Of a stretch of DNA of 64,000 bases, positions 48,401-59,157 are shown in pieces. The position numbers and the translations under genes were made by a program. Numbering within the stretch: the first letter of the stretch is position 1; every line of letters begins with the position of its first letter. Where the stretch lies: the NCBI GenBank assembly GCA_964020975.1, contig OZ026613.1:61261668-61325667 (forward strand), given 5' to 3'. The notes under the pieces are model-generated. The model saw only the letters and a list, made by a program, of their open reading frames with translations, searched no databases and had not been told where the DNA came from. The DNA is from Hermodice carunculata (lineage: Eukaryota; Annelida; Polychaeta; Eunicida; Amphinomidae).

Positions 48401-50307
48401 CACGCATCAACATACGCCCATACCTGATTTTCACTTGGCTGGATGGAAGGTGTTTTCTGACTGGTGTGCCAGTAGGTGAATTCACCCCTGGGATGGGCAC
48501 ATTGCGGACATCGCCGACTTCCTGTTGTATCAGTGGGAAATCTTAGGCAAGAGCTCGATAACATTGCAGAGGTTTCAATCAGCCGTCTCTTTAACCCTTT
48601 CCAAAGTCTTAGATGTGTACATCAGGAGCAATCCTTATCTGTCTGCACTCATCACGTCATTCTACACCGACAGGCCAGCAACATGGCAGGTCCTGCCCAG
48701 GTGGGACATACTGCTTGGTTTAGTCAGGTTGAAGAAGTGGCCTATTGAGTGCCTTCAGGACCCCAAGCAGGTTACCCTCAAGTACTGGATGTGGAAAACT
48801 TGTTTTCTATTGACACTCACTTCAGGGGCTAGGCGAAGCAAGATCCACACTCTGACTCCAATGGTCACCTGACCACTGCCAGGTGACCCTGAGGCCTCAC
48901 TTGGGCTTCCTTGCAAATAACCAAGTGGTTTAAGATCCGAATATGGCCTTTAAGAGTTGTACCCTCCGTGCGATGGATGCTGCTCTTCCCCTCGAAGAGA
49001 GAGAGCCATGTTTCCAGTGCTTTTCGCTTGTACCTTTCTCACACGAATGGACTCAGAGGACGGAGGTCCGCACTCCTTCTACCACTGAGTAACATGCCAA
49101 AGGAGCAAGTTTGCAGAAACACGATTTCAGCATAGATTACGCAGAGGATCCTTAAGGCCTATGAAGCCTCCCTAGAAAGGCCCAGTGCCTTGCAGCTTGT
49201 CTCAGCCAAAGCTCAAGAGGTACAAGCCTTCAATGCCTCCTGGCGCACATTGCGGAACGTTGCGGTTGTTGCCATTTTTTGGGCCTGCCACTGGCAATTG
49301 TCTACAACTTTCACTGAGCACTACTTGCGTGACATGATAGTGCTGGAGGATGGCATGTACACATTTGCAGGTGTAACCGGCTCCTTTGCTTAGGTTCCAA
49401 CACTTGTTTGTCAGGCCTTCTGGATCCCATCAGAGCAGCCACCGTGTTCCAGCTTATTAGACAGTGTCATTACCATATCCAAACCGTAGTCCTAACAAAA
49501 CAAATCCAAGTCAATTCCGACCAAAGGCAATGTTCCTTGGTAAATGGCACTCTTGTGGTTAGATCTGATGCAGGCCTATAGGTTGGCGCACTTTTTAGTG
49601 GACCTTTTAGGGCTTCACACCTAGTAGACCTAGGCTCAAATGGTATCAGGCAATTCGTCCTGACTCCCTGGCCTGTTGCCAGTTAACACAGGAATCTGCT
49701 AGCCAAGGAACCATATACCAGCCCCTGGTGCCTGCCAGTTTTGGGATTAGGTCCTGGAAGATCTCCAGGCCCGATGGAGCTGAAACCGATAACGTCTACC
49801 CAAGAGGCAGATAGTTGTCATGTTGGAGTGCAAGCACCGGAAGGTTCATTGGGGTCCCATGCTGGTCTGTAAAGTGGGTTTCTGGTTTAGGCCAGATTCT
49901 GCCGTCGGCAGCCTCATCTCCATGCAGCTCTGAGGTTTTCCCTGCAGACGTTGCCTCCTCACATGGACTGAGGGTTAACCCTCCCCCCAAGCTGCCAATC
50001 CCGCTAGTTAGTAGAGGTCAGTATACCAGTGATTTTACACCCACCACCAGTACATTTGTATATCGGCAATGGTGGTCGAGAGGTAACCATACATAACTAA
50101 TATGGGATATTTGGAGTAATATCAGTATCAGTAACTACACTTATCTCTCGGCCACCAGAGAAGCCCACCGGACCAACCCCACTTCCTCTTATAGCTGATG
50201 TCAACTGACCAATCTTCAAAAGAGGAAGGATGTTAAGGGGCGCATGTGCACTGGACGTGATCACCATCAGTTCCACATGGACCAAGAGATGGCGCCACAG
50301 GACCGTC
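45451..50307 (+). mobile_element. Broken DIRS-type retroelement B, with inverted ends
   Basis: Plus-strand tyrosine-recombinase retroelement fossil. Inverted terminal repeats of about 100 bp face each other (45451-45545 and about 50215-50307; shared ends gacagtcc / ggac(c/t)gtc, 'catgtggaac' / 'gttccacatg', 'ccttcct' / 'aggaagg'). It contains a gag-like region (about 45.7-48.1 kb) with tandem duplications and a tyrosine-recombinase region (about 48.4-49.4 kb) showing LTLTSGARRSKIHTL, the catalytic-Arg neighbourhood of DIRS recombinases. No reverse transcriptase region is recognisable between the two, so the copy is internally shortened. Many breaks; old. Confidence 0.75.
46978..47781 (+). repeat. 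401-bp tandem duplication inside DIRS copy B
   Basis: 'taggaggaagacacccagac' starts at 46978 and again at 47379. Both units end in 'gggagttctctgaactc', and identity between them is high. The purine/pyrimidine bias makes long open frames on both strands here; they are shadows. Confidence 0.85.
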
Positions 50308-50935
50308 AGGTTTTCAGGAGCAAGTTAGTAAACAACTCAAGTTGATTTCTTGGATGTTATGCTAAGAGTCTCTGATCAGCAGCTGAGGAGCCTCCAGTGG
50401 TCACCTTAGGTGGCACCGAGAGCTCAGGATGCCCATGAGGTGATCTCTTGCTGCCTGACTTGTGACTGTGCCATCTCTTCTCCCTATTCCCAGAGGGGGG
50501 TTGTCTGGTGATGGAGTAGCAGCCACCTGAGCCTACAGGGGAGCTGCGTGAGTTTGCTTCCACTTCTCCAATGGTGTTGCAGGGGAAAGAGACTTGGTGG
50601 AGTCGTTACACTTGATTGCCTGGTGTTTAGCAGCATGCTTATGCCTGGCCCTCTGGCTCTTCCGAAGTGGTTCCTTGAGTCCATCTTCTGCCCTCTACCC
50701 AAAAAGGGTTTAAGAAGTGGTCTCTGGCTCCACACCCACAGCATGCTGCCAAGCTGCAATTGCCTGACTGCCATTGTCCGAACTCCTTCTGTTTGCGATT
50801 CGACCCGCCACACACCATCTTGGAAAAGATTGGCTTTGAGCCAACATGAGCAGCCCACTTCCACAATTATCTTGGGATCCTTAGGTCAAAAAGAAGCCAT
50901 CCCTATCTCAGAAGAGACTAGGAGAGCTTAGAAAA
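50308..50935 (-). mobile_element. Broken DIRS-type fragment C2 (gag-like part)
   Basis: The reverse complement of this stretch resembles the gag-like regions of copies A (near 36.6-36.7 kb) and B (near 46.4-46.5 kb). It begins exactly where copy B's right terminal repeat ends. With C1 on the other side of B and in the same orientation, it suggests B inserted into a minus-strand element. Broken. Confidence 0.65.
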
Positions 50936-51900
50936 CAAATTCTGCAGTAGATGTAGTGCACACAGTACTAGAACAGTATCTTCAGAAGGCAAGTCAACAG
51001 AGGTCCCCACTCTTTGGAGCAAGCCACAAATGACGCCCGAGGAGGAAGGAAGAAGAAGTGAGCATGCACATCGGAAGTCACAATCTTTTGATCCAGGATT
51101 AAAATCTGGAATAATTCAAGATTGATTTAATAAAATGGAAATTTAGATTCCAAAGTTCATATTACAGCGGAAAACATAGATTAATTAATCCCGCAAGTTT
51201 AGATCAAACATTATAGGCCAACGATTCAGTAGTTCAAGGCCCAAAGGCACATTGACTTTGATTCTAGGATTAACTTCAGGATCAGATTAAACTCTTTGTG
51301 AATATGGCCTCTGGAGATTTGTTCAAAAATCAGACCAAATATTCTACATTTAATTATGCTTTTTCACAGTATTTTACATGTAATGTTCAAAGTGTGGTTC
51401 TAAATTGTAGGCTTTAGTTATGCAAGTGGCCCAGATACTTATAGGGAAGAATGTGCTAAGAAGATGAAGGTGAAGGTGAAAGTGAAGGTGAAGGTGAAGG
51501 TGAAGGTGAAGGTCACTAAAAAGTAAATCAAGTAAAATTGATTCCATTTCTCGGTAAAAGTTTTAACACTTTGCACTTGTGAGATGGTATAAGTTATGGC
51601 CATTTCCATTATTGGCAAATCTACCCCTTACAGTGGGGTGGGGGTGGGGTGGGGTGGGGTGGGGGTGAGGGTGGTTAATTCCATGGTGTGTCCAGGCAGA
51701 GATATAAGTCATATAACAACATGCTTGTGAAATATGAGATAGTATAAGTTATGACCATTTCCATTATTAGCAAATCTACCCCTCACAATGGGGATGGGGG
51801 TGGGGTCAGGGAGCATCAACGGAGCGGAGTTAATAACATGGGGTATCCAGGCAGAGAAATAAATCATGTATCAAGAGATTAGTACAAAAGTGTTTATTGA
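50936..51900. repeat. Simple and tandem repeats, no gene
   Basis: 51462-51517 is a (GGTGAA)n-type minisatellite. 51628-51671 is a G-run tract (runs of 4-5 G split by T), which could form a G-quadruplex. 'gagat.gtataagttatg.ccatttccatta' occurs at 51581 and 51736 (about 155 bp apart), each followed by a G-rich block. Confidence 0.65.
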
Positions 51901-52206
51901 GTGTTGATTGATACCAGTGAAATTTATAACGAGCAAGAACTTCTTTTGGGATTATTACAAAACCACTGTAATGCAATTCCAATAGCGGTACAGAAATGGA
52001 ATATCAAATTTGAAATCACTAACGAAAATGGAATTGACGTACATGTATTTAAACTCGCATTTAAATGTTGCATGGAAACTAAACTGCAGAACTTTCGATA
52101 TAAAATTATACAGAGGATAATCCCTACCAATAAAAGGCTGTGTGTTGGGAAAATTCAAAAGAATCAGATACATGCAACAGAGTCTGATGTAACCCCGAGG
52201 ATGTAA
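51901..52206 (+). mobile_element. LINE remnant, C-terminal region before the zinc-binding domain
   Basis: A 101-residue frame ends with ETKLQNFRYKIIQRIIPTNK then RLCVGKIQ. The pattern 'LQ.F.YK..HRI.PTN..L...KI' is the conserved lead-in to the zf-RVT domain of non-LTR retrotransposons. The Cys-rich part that should follow is absent, so it is a small fragment. Confidence 0.6.
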
Positions 52207-52439
52207 CAAACATGTGACACCAACATGTTTATGAATGCAACAGCTCTTATGAATACTCGTATTGGTTTAAACATATTTTTATTTCATAAGAAAGCAATTG
52301 GAAAACAGGGTGCAGCCCTATATATATAAATTCTGGCATTCATTCTTGGATTGGTGGTTTACTATCTCAGACATCCAACTTGATCTAAATTACAATGTAC
52401 CCTTTGGGTACTGAAGTTCTCCTTTCCAATCAACCTGAA

Positions 52440-53600
52440 TTTTTACCTCAGCTGACTTGTCAGTCAGCTGAGGTTTATATGATGGTTGCTCGTCGGTCAG
52501 CGTCCGGCGTCCGTTGTCCGGTGTCCAGCGTCCGGCATAAACAATAGACTTCTTTTCCAAAACCACTGGGCATATATTCACTTCAAACTTGGTGGGAATG
52601 TACCTAGGGTGGGTCTCTGCCAAGTTTCATCATATGCTCACACTTCAGTAATTTGGGGATATTATATGAATATTTTTGTCTTTTTGGGGGGCAAATCTTA
52701 AAAATATTCTCCTCTTGAACCGCTCCATCAATTACTTTGTTATCACACAAAAATCACTCCTAGGGACTTCCAGTTCTTAATTTGTTCATCAGGTGGTCCT
52801 GTGATTTATATCTATTTTTTAAAATGATTTTTCTGTGTGTTTTGGCTACTTTCGACTTCATCTCCAGAACCGTCACTTAGATCAAGCTAAAACTTGGTGG
52901 ATGTATTCCTTGTGAAAAGGTCAAACAAAGTTGTTCACCAGGTGGCACTGCTATGAATTTCTGATTTTTAACGATTTTTTTTTTTTTCAATTCAGGTACT
53001 CATCAGAAAATGCACCTTTCCTATTGATTACTATGGAAGTCAATGGGCATCCTAATGCTATTTCACATTTTCGCCTTCTTCCATGAAACGTCAGCCAGAT
53101 TCACTTCAAACTTTGGTGGCAAAGTACCTAGGGTGGGTTTCTACCAGCTTTCTTCAAATGATCACGCTCCAGTGATTTTTCCGATTTTTTTCCTTTTTGT
53201 TCTTTTTTGGGGCGAATCTTTAAAAATCTTCTCCAAACCGCTCACCCAATTGCTTTAATATCACACAGGAACACTCCTAGGAAACCCTCGTTCTTAATTT
53301 GTTGACCATATGGCGCTGCAACTTTTTTCAGTGATTTTTATTTATGTCTTTTTGCTATTTTCGACTTCTTTTTGACTTTCTCTCCAAAAGTGTCACTCAG
53401 ATTGCTCTGAAACTTGGAAATGCAGCTTGTTGGAGTATTAAGCAAAAGTGTTCACCGGGTGGTGATACTCTGGATACCTGATTTTTAACAAATTTTGTTC
53501 AGTTCAGGTATCTGTTGGTTAATGCATGCATTCCTGTTAATTACCATGTATGTCCATGGATATTGCAATGGGAATTCACATTTTCACGTCCTTTACAAAA
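52440..53600 (+). repeat. Second copy of the ~510-bp-unit repeat
   Basis: Begins ctcagctgacttgtcagtca (52447), then several gtccg-type words. 'cttcaaacttggtgg' recurs at about 52579 and 53105, and the gttcaccaggtgg block and 'cctattgattactatg' follow in the same order as at 26.2-28.8 kb. Non-coding. Confidence 0.65.
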
Positions 53601-53639
53601 TCGTTAACTCTGGACGAGACTATAAAGCACTCCCTTTCG

Positions 53640-53990
53640 GACGTCCGTCCATCCGTCCGTCAGTCAGTCTGTCCGTCTGTCAACAGAAAACTTCTGAGTG
53701 GTATTATTTCATTATTAAACTGCACTAAATTTTAGCTAGGGTTTCCACACTTGGGTAGATGATTTATGCTAAACATCACCGCAGATACGTGCCATCACTC
53801 CCACACTCAATGATCGTGTTATGCTTCAATGAGCCTTGGGGTTGGAGTAAAACTTCAGAGTGCCATTATTTCACTTACCACACTAGCAATGGCTTTCACA
53901 CTTGGGTAGATGATTTATAGCAATCATCACTAGAGGTATGTGCCATCACTGCCACACTTCAGTGATGGTGAATGCTGGCGAGATATTCAT
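53640..53990 (+). repeat. gtcc-rich start and ~150-bp tandem repeat
   Basis: (gtcc)n-like run at 53641-53685, then two units marked by 'cacacttgggtagatgattta' at about 53747 and 53897, 150 bp apart. Confidence 0.6.
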
Positions 53991-54128
53991 GCCCCAGGGT
54001 ATGGTTCTGGGTAATAGAAATTGGTGACATTGAAAACAGCCGGAAAATCAGTAATCTTTTGGGTCATGCTATACTTTGGATGTATGCACAAACAGACAAT
54101 CAATTATTGTTAAATTGACTAATAAGGA

Positions 54129-54129
<1 letters not shown>

Positions 54130-54186
<57 letters not shown>

Positions 54187-54204
54187 GCGTGCGTGTGTGT
54201 GTGT
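54130..54204. repeat. (GT)n/(GTGC)n microsatellite
   Basis: A long GT run passing into gcgtgcgt and back to gtgt. It is alternating purine-pyrimidine DNA. Confidence 0.9.
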
Positions 54205-54769
54205 TTTCGCAAGTAACGAGACATAATTAAACGTGTTCAGGCGTGAGCGTGTCGGCTTCTAACAAGTTTTGATGCTAATACTTTAAAGTTCATTACTCTT
54301 ACAACTTCCTGAGTTTGGACATAAATAAATAATCAAATAAGGAATTAAGCAAACAAACAAACAAATAAATCTCCCACTTCCATATTCACATAACTTGCAC
54401 TCAGGCCTATTTTGGATCGGGATACCCTATTTTACAATTGGAAATCAGTCTCAAGATTTATAAAGGTTCGTTCTGGCTTTAGAATTTAGTCTTGCACTTT
54501 CAAAATCATTGACTTGACATAAATAGTTTTATTGTCTGGAACACATTTTCAAATATTTAGATAATGGCAGGGATTTCATATGAGTGATTGGATGGGGGAA
54601 AAAAGACAAAGAGAAGAGGCTACCTGTAAACTTAATCTATTGAAAACCGTATAGGCTGGTCAACTTGTTTTCCTAAGTCTGTATGGTCCAGGCCCACATT
54701 AGTTAGTATTTTATTACGCTTCTCCAAAAACACTAGGTGAATTCCTTGAAATCACATATTTCATCCCTT

Positions 54770-55022
54770 CTCTTCTCTTCTCTTCTCTTCTCTTCTCTTC
54801 TCTTCTCTTCTCTTCTCCTCTCTTCGCTTCCCTCCCCTCCCCTCCCCTTCCCTTCCCTTCCCTTCCCTTCCCTTCCCTTCCCTTCCCTTCCCTTCCCTTC
54901 CCTTCCCTTCTCTTCTCTTCTCTTCTCTTCTCTTCTCTTCTCTTCTCTTCTCTTCTCTTCTCTTCTCTTCTCTTCTCTTCTCTTCTCTTCTCTTTTCTTT
55001 TCTTTTCTTTTCTTTTCTTTTA
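54770..55022. repeat. Long pyrimidine microsatellite (TTCTC/CCTTC/TTTTC)
   Basis: About 250 bp of uninterrupted C/T on the plus strand in three blocks: (ttctc)n, (ccttc)n, (ttctc)n, then (tttct)n. The open frames here are artefacts of the repeat. Confidence 0.95.
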
Positions 55023-55464
55023 AATAATTTTGTAGATGTATCTGTTGGAAAGCCGCTGGCTGAATTATCTCCAAACCTTGTGTGAATAGGCATCATTGAC
55101 TTTGCCTCTATCAAACAAATCATATGGGAGTTTCGTTGTTAGTTTTCAGTTTTAAAGAATTATATGAAAAGAACATAATTAACGATCAACAGAAGTACAT
55201 GTTAGCATGGACAGTCTTATGAATGTTTGTAGTTGACTGCATCTCCTTCGAACCTGGGGTCTACGAACGTTGGGCATATCTCTCCCAAGCACGCGTGAAA
55301 CCATACATTATAATATTGCTGCATGAAGAGACTCCTCTTCAGGCTTGTATAGCGGCTTTTAGGACAGCCACCTTCACAATGGAACAAAAAGTATTGATTT
55401 ATGACCATAGAAGTTAAAATATTATGTACAATTAGATGTTCCTGCGATACATAAGAGTCTTGTT
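55023..55464. other. Unresolved region with overlapping open frames
   Basis: 55217-55417 is open on both strands (plus VKPYIIILLHEETPLQA; minus GEICPTFVDPRFEGDAV). The composition looks coding-like, but I do not recognise a family. It may be part of the retroelement debris next to it. Confidence 0.3.
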
Positions 55465-55690
55465 TTATTTCATAGTAATGACAACCTTGGAGTTACAGGT
55501 GATACATTGACAGTTCCAAATCAAATTTGTTATGAGCAATAATCTGCACGCGTTCACATATTCAGTTTTTCTGCAAGTATAACAGTTTGCTAATCGACAC
55601 TTTTTACCATTATGATTGATTATATTTTGCTGAACTATTCTCTTGAATATATAAAAATCTAGTCTGGTTATCTCTCTCAACAAACTTAAT
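55465..55690 (-). mobile_element. Possible Penelope-like Cys-rich linker remnant
   Basis: A minus-strand frame contains KKCRLANCYTC, then CQCITCNSKVVIT. Cys pairs followed by 'CNS.VV' resemble the linker just before the GIY-YIG domain of Penelope-like elements. Short and diverged, so tentative. Confidence 0.3.
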
Positions 55691-55808
55691 GGGAGGACAT
55701 CAGAGTTAATTAATCGATGGGATTTTAATTCTTGTACAGTTCCTAGTATTATTTTTGTTTGTTATAGTAATTGGTATACGAGGTCACAAGTTTTGTATAT
55801 TCGCCATT

Positions 55809-56082
<274 letters not shown>

Positions 56083-56510
56083 TCTTACGGTCAAGTCAAC
56101 CCGATTTGCTAAATTGAAATGAAAACTATGAAACTAATAAGGTAGTTGATAATTGTAAAAATGATAAACTTTCAAGCATTGAAAGTGAAGCAAATCTTCA
56201 NNNNNNNNNNNNNNNNNNNNNNNNNNNNNNNNNNNNNNNNNNNNNNNNNNNNNNNNNNNNNNNNNNNNNNNNNNNNNNNNNNNNNNNNNNNNNNNNNNNN
56301 NNNNNNNNNNNNNNNNNNNNNNNNNNNNNNNNNNNNNNNNNNNNNNNNNNNNNNNNNNNNNNNNNNNNNNNNNNNNNNNNNNNNNNNNNNNNNNNNNNNN
56401 AAGTGAAGCAAATCTTCAACTTTCAATAATAATAGATTTTTGAAAATTGGATCCGTATGAGCATTACATTTGGTTTTAACTACTGCTCGAATAGCTTGTT
56501 TATGCACTTT
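56083..56510 (-). mobile_element. LINE C-terminal remnant spanning the second gap
   Basis: On the minus strand, KTKCNAHTDPIFKNLLLLKV then EDLLH (56403-56507) reads up to the gap. The other side continues HFQCLKVYHFYNYQLPY when the shared 18 bp are overlapped. It matches the tail of the LINE at 42.5-42.9 kb ('HTEPIFKELNLLKMNDIFLH...YINNQLPEYF'). Confidence 0.7.
56201..56400. other. Assembly gap (200 N), probably spurious
   Basis: The 18 bp before the gap (56183-56200) and the 18 bp after it (56401-56418) are identical. This is typical of two contig ends that overlap but were scaffolded with a fixed-length gap. Confidence 0.85.
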
Positions 56511-57223
56511 TTTGCAACCTATTCAAGGTGCCAAAGCCTCTCCTTTAAGTAATATGAGATTCTGAGAGACTTCTATAAATCAGAACCAGAATATCTGTAT
56601 AGGTAGATAGTTTTTCCATTTTCTTAAAATTACACTAATTCGTGATATTTTGTATGCAAGTTCAAAGCCAACAGCAAAAAAAACAAACAAAAACAAAAAA
56701 ATAAAAAACAAAACACAAAAAACCCAAACAAAAGCAAACAAAAACAAAACAAAACAAAAAAACAAAAAAAAACGAAAAAAACCCCCAAATGTTTGAGAAA
56801 AGTAAAAGCATAAAACTGTCATAAACGTGCAAGTAGAAAATATAAATTGCACTACAAATAACATGTTTGCTAAACAGACCATAATGGCATCAATTATATT
56901 CTGCTTGCATGCAAATGTTGTTTTTTCTTTCCAATATGCGCCAGAATGCACCAAATTGCATCATGCCTCCACGCTCCCAAGACAAATGGCGTGCGTATTT
57001 CTAACCCTACACCCTGCTTAGACTTTCATTGAACCGTCACTGCACTTAATGTCTAGATCTTTGCTATACAACTTAGTATGACAAAATTGAGATGGAAGTC
57101 GATGAGTTGTATTTTATTTTTTCATATATTTCTTTGTAAGAATCAGAGAGTGGATGCCCTCCGAACCCGTCACTACAAACGGCGCTTGCATCTGTAAATC
57201 AAAACCCTGTTTACAATTTCGCC

Positions 57224-57255
<32 letters not shown>

Positions 57256-58121
57256 TCCTGCAGCTTGGTATGGTAAGGTTCAGCTGGAAGTCCATAAGCT
57301 GTCAAATTATTTGAAATGCGTGGCGCCAGGATAAAGGTTGCGATAGTACATGCTGGACGTACATGTCAGTGCTGTGGCCTTCACTTTAAAGTTGGTCAGG
57401 CCAAATTTAGATATTTAATTATAAGCAAATTTCTATACATCAAAATAGTTTTGGGGATACTGGACCTAAATATAGGTCCGATCAGTCTGACCAACCGGAT
57501 CCCAAGGCAACGGCCCTGCATGTCCCTGTCCATGTAAAACATGAAGTGGCATAAAATGAAATGAACTGAAATAAAAATAATAATCCGCTATAGCGATTCA
57601 GTTTGTGTTAAGATACAGTACCAAACGTACCTTGGACCCATGTTCCATCACAACAGATCTGTTGTTTTTCCGGCGTGTATGCAGGTGGATATGGGAAAAT
57701 GAGAATGAGTGTAATATTAAGATTTAAGACTTAAGGATGACCATATTTACACTCGGAGCTGAACAACCGTAAAAATGTTGTTTCCAATTGTAGACAATAG
57801 ACCTGCCTAAATAATATACATGTGATGGATTAAAGAAATTAAGTGAATAAAAGAGACTCCATTCAAAAGTCAACACCGTTTAAAAAAAACAAAAAACAAA
57901 AAAACAAAAAAACAAAACCCAGACAGTGACATTAATGATCCAGAGCGTATATTTTTGGAATTTGGAGTTTATGTGATGCAGGTGTCGTATATGTTACAAC
58001 GTGGATCGAATAATTTGTCTTCCATTGATTGAGTTTTTCAATTGATGTTAAGGTGTGTCATCTTAAGGTTTATGAGGATTTTGGAGGGGGACAGGTATCT
58101 TCCTGGGACAAACCGCTGTAT

Positions 58122-58216
<95 letters not shown>

Positions 58217-58660
58217 GTATGTATATATATATACATGCATACATACATACATACATACATACATAACCTGTTCGTATCGATTATATAGCCTAAATAATAG
58301 TATCGCGGTTAAACTATTTAATGACTATTGTGTACATTTAATGAAAGTTCTTTCACTATTCAGGCTATTTGACAATAAATATGCCCCTGGTGTTTGCGTT
58401 GCACAATAAAATGGTTGTTGATAATTTATGATTGTTAATAATTTTGGCACATGTATTACACAAGACTCGAGTTACACATGGATCGAGTGTCACTTTTCAA
58501 AACACGATATATAAACTATAATGAGAAAGAAATGTAAAGATAGCGTTTTCAATACACCAAAGATGCATAATAAACTTATAAATAAATAAAATTTGCAGAT
58601 TGTAGATTGCATTAAATTGGGCAATTGACAGTAGACACGTGGTTGGATGAAAACAACATC
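56511..58660. other. Intergenic DNA with A-rich, T-run and TA/ATGT microsatellites
   Basis: 56677-56790 is an (A)nC-type low-complexity tract, 57222-57251 an A-run, and 57882-57918 another A/C run. 58128-58264 is (TA)n followed by (atgt)n and (acat)n, which together form a palindromic microsatellite. No gene seen. Confidence 0.6.
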
Positions 58661-58664
58661 ACGG

Positions 58665-58789
58665 CGAATTGGGAAACCCCAGGCAAGATGGACTGGGAAC
58701 TCCACCCATGTGACCAATTTCAGCCAATGAGAAGTCGCACGTAGGCCTGCGCGATTGAGATGCGCACAACTCAATCATTGACAGCAAAA
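58665..58789 (+). promoter_or_regulatory. Likely unkempt promoter / 5' UTR
   Basis: Less AT-rich than its surroundings. Two CCAAT boxes (58714-58718, 58724-58728) lie 60-75 bp before the ATG, followed by cgcgcgatt and gatgcgcac. No TATA box. TSS not determinable. Confidence 0.4.
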
Positions 58790-59157
58790 ATGCCGTCGGA
58801 GGCTCCTGTTCTCCCAACGCAGACGGAAAAGCCGCACCACTACACGTAAGTGCTTGTTTCCATGCGTTTTACGAAGTTTTAATATCTATACATATTTGTA
58901 CGCTTGGTGACACATGCATAATCCTTGTTTTTGTTTTGGATTTTCAGGTACTTGAAAGAGTTCAGGACACAACAATGTCCTCTCTTCTTGCAACACAAGT
59001 GTACACAACATCGGCCTTTCACGTGTTTTCATTGGCATTTCACAAATCAGAGACGTCGCAGACCTGTTCGCAGGAGAGACGGAACATTCAATTATCATCC
59101 GGATATATATTGTACCAAATATGATGAAACAACAGGCGTGTGTCCTGACGGAGACGA
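58790..59157 (+). CDS. unk: Unkempt homolog (CCCH zinc-finger RNA-binding protein), first two exons
   Basis: Exon 1 (58790-58845) encodes MPSEAPVLPTQTEKPHHYT up to the donor cac|gtaagt. Exon 2 (58948-59157, acceptor ggattttcag) continues YLKEFRTQQCPLFLQHKCTQ, then HRPFTCFHWHFTNQRRRRPV, RRRDGTFNYHPDIYCTKYDE and TTGVCPDGDE, to the donor ga|gtaagt. This is almost identical to the unkempt N-terminus: 'EKPQHYTYLKEFRTEQCPLF' then the first CCCH zinc finger, with the second finger beginning at YCTKYD. Unkempt binds UAG-containing mRNAs through two clusters of CCCH fingers and represses translation; it acts in the cytoplasm and affects neuronal morphology. The remaining exons lie beyond the window, since none was seen in the following 4.8 kb. 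Confidence 0.95.

Noticed and set aside
54733-55123. Long open frames of Lys/Glu/Arg or Ser/Leu repeats on both strands
   Set aside because: They come from the stop-free pyrimidine microsatellite; no coding signal outside it.
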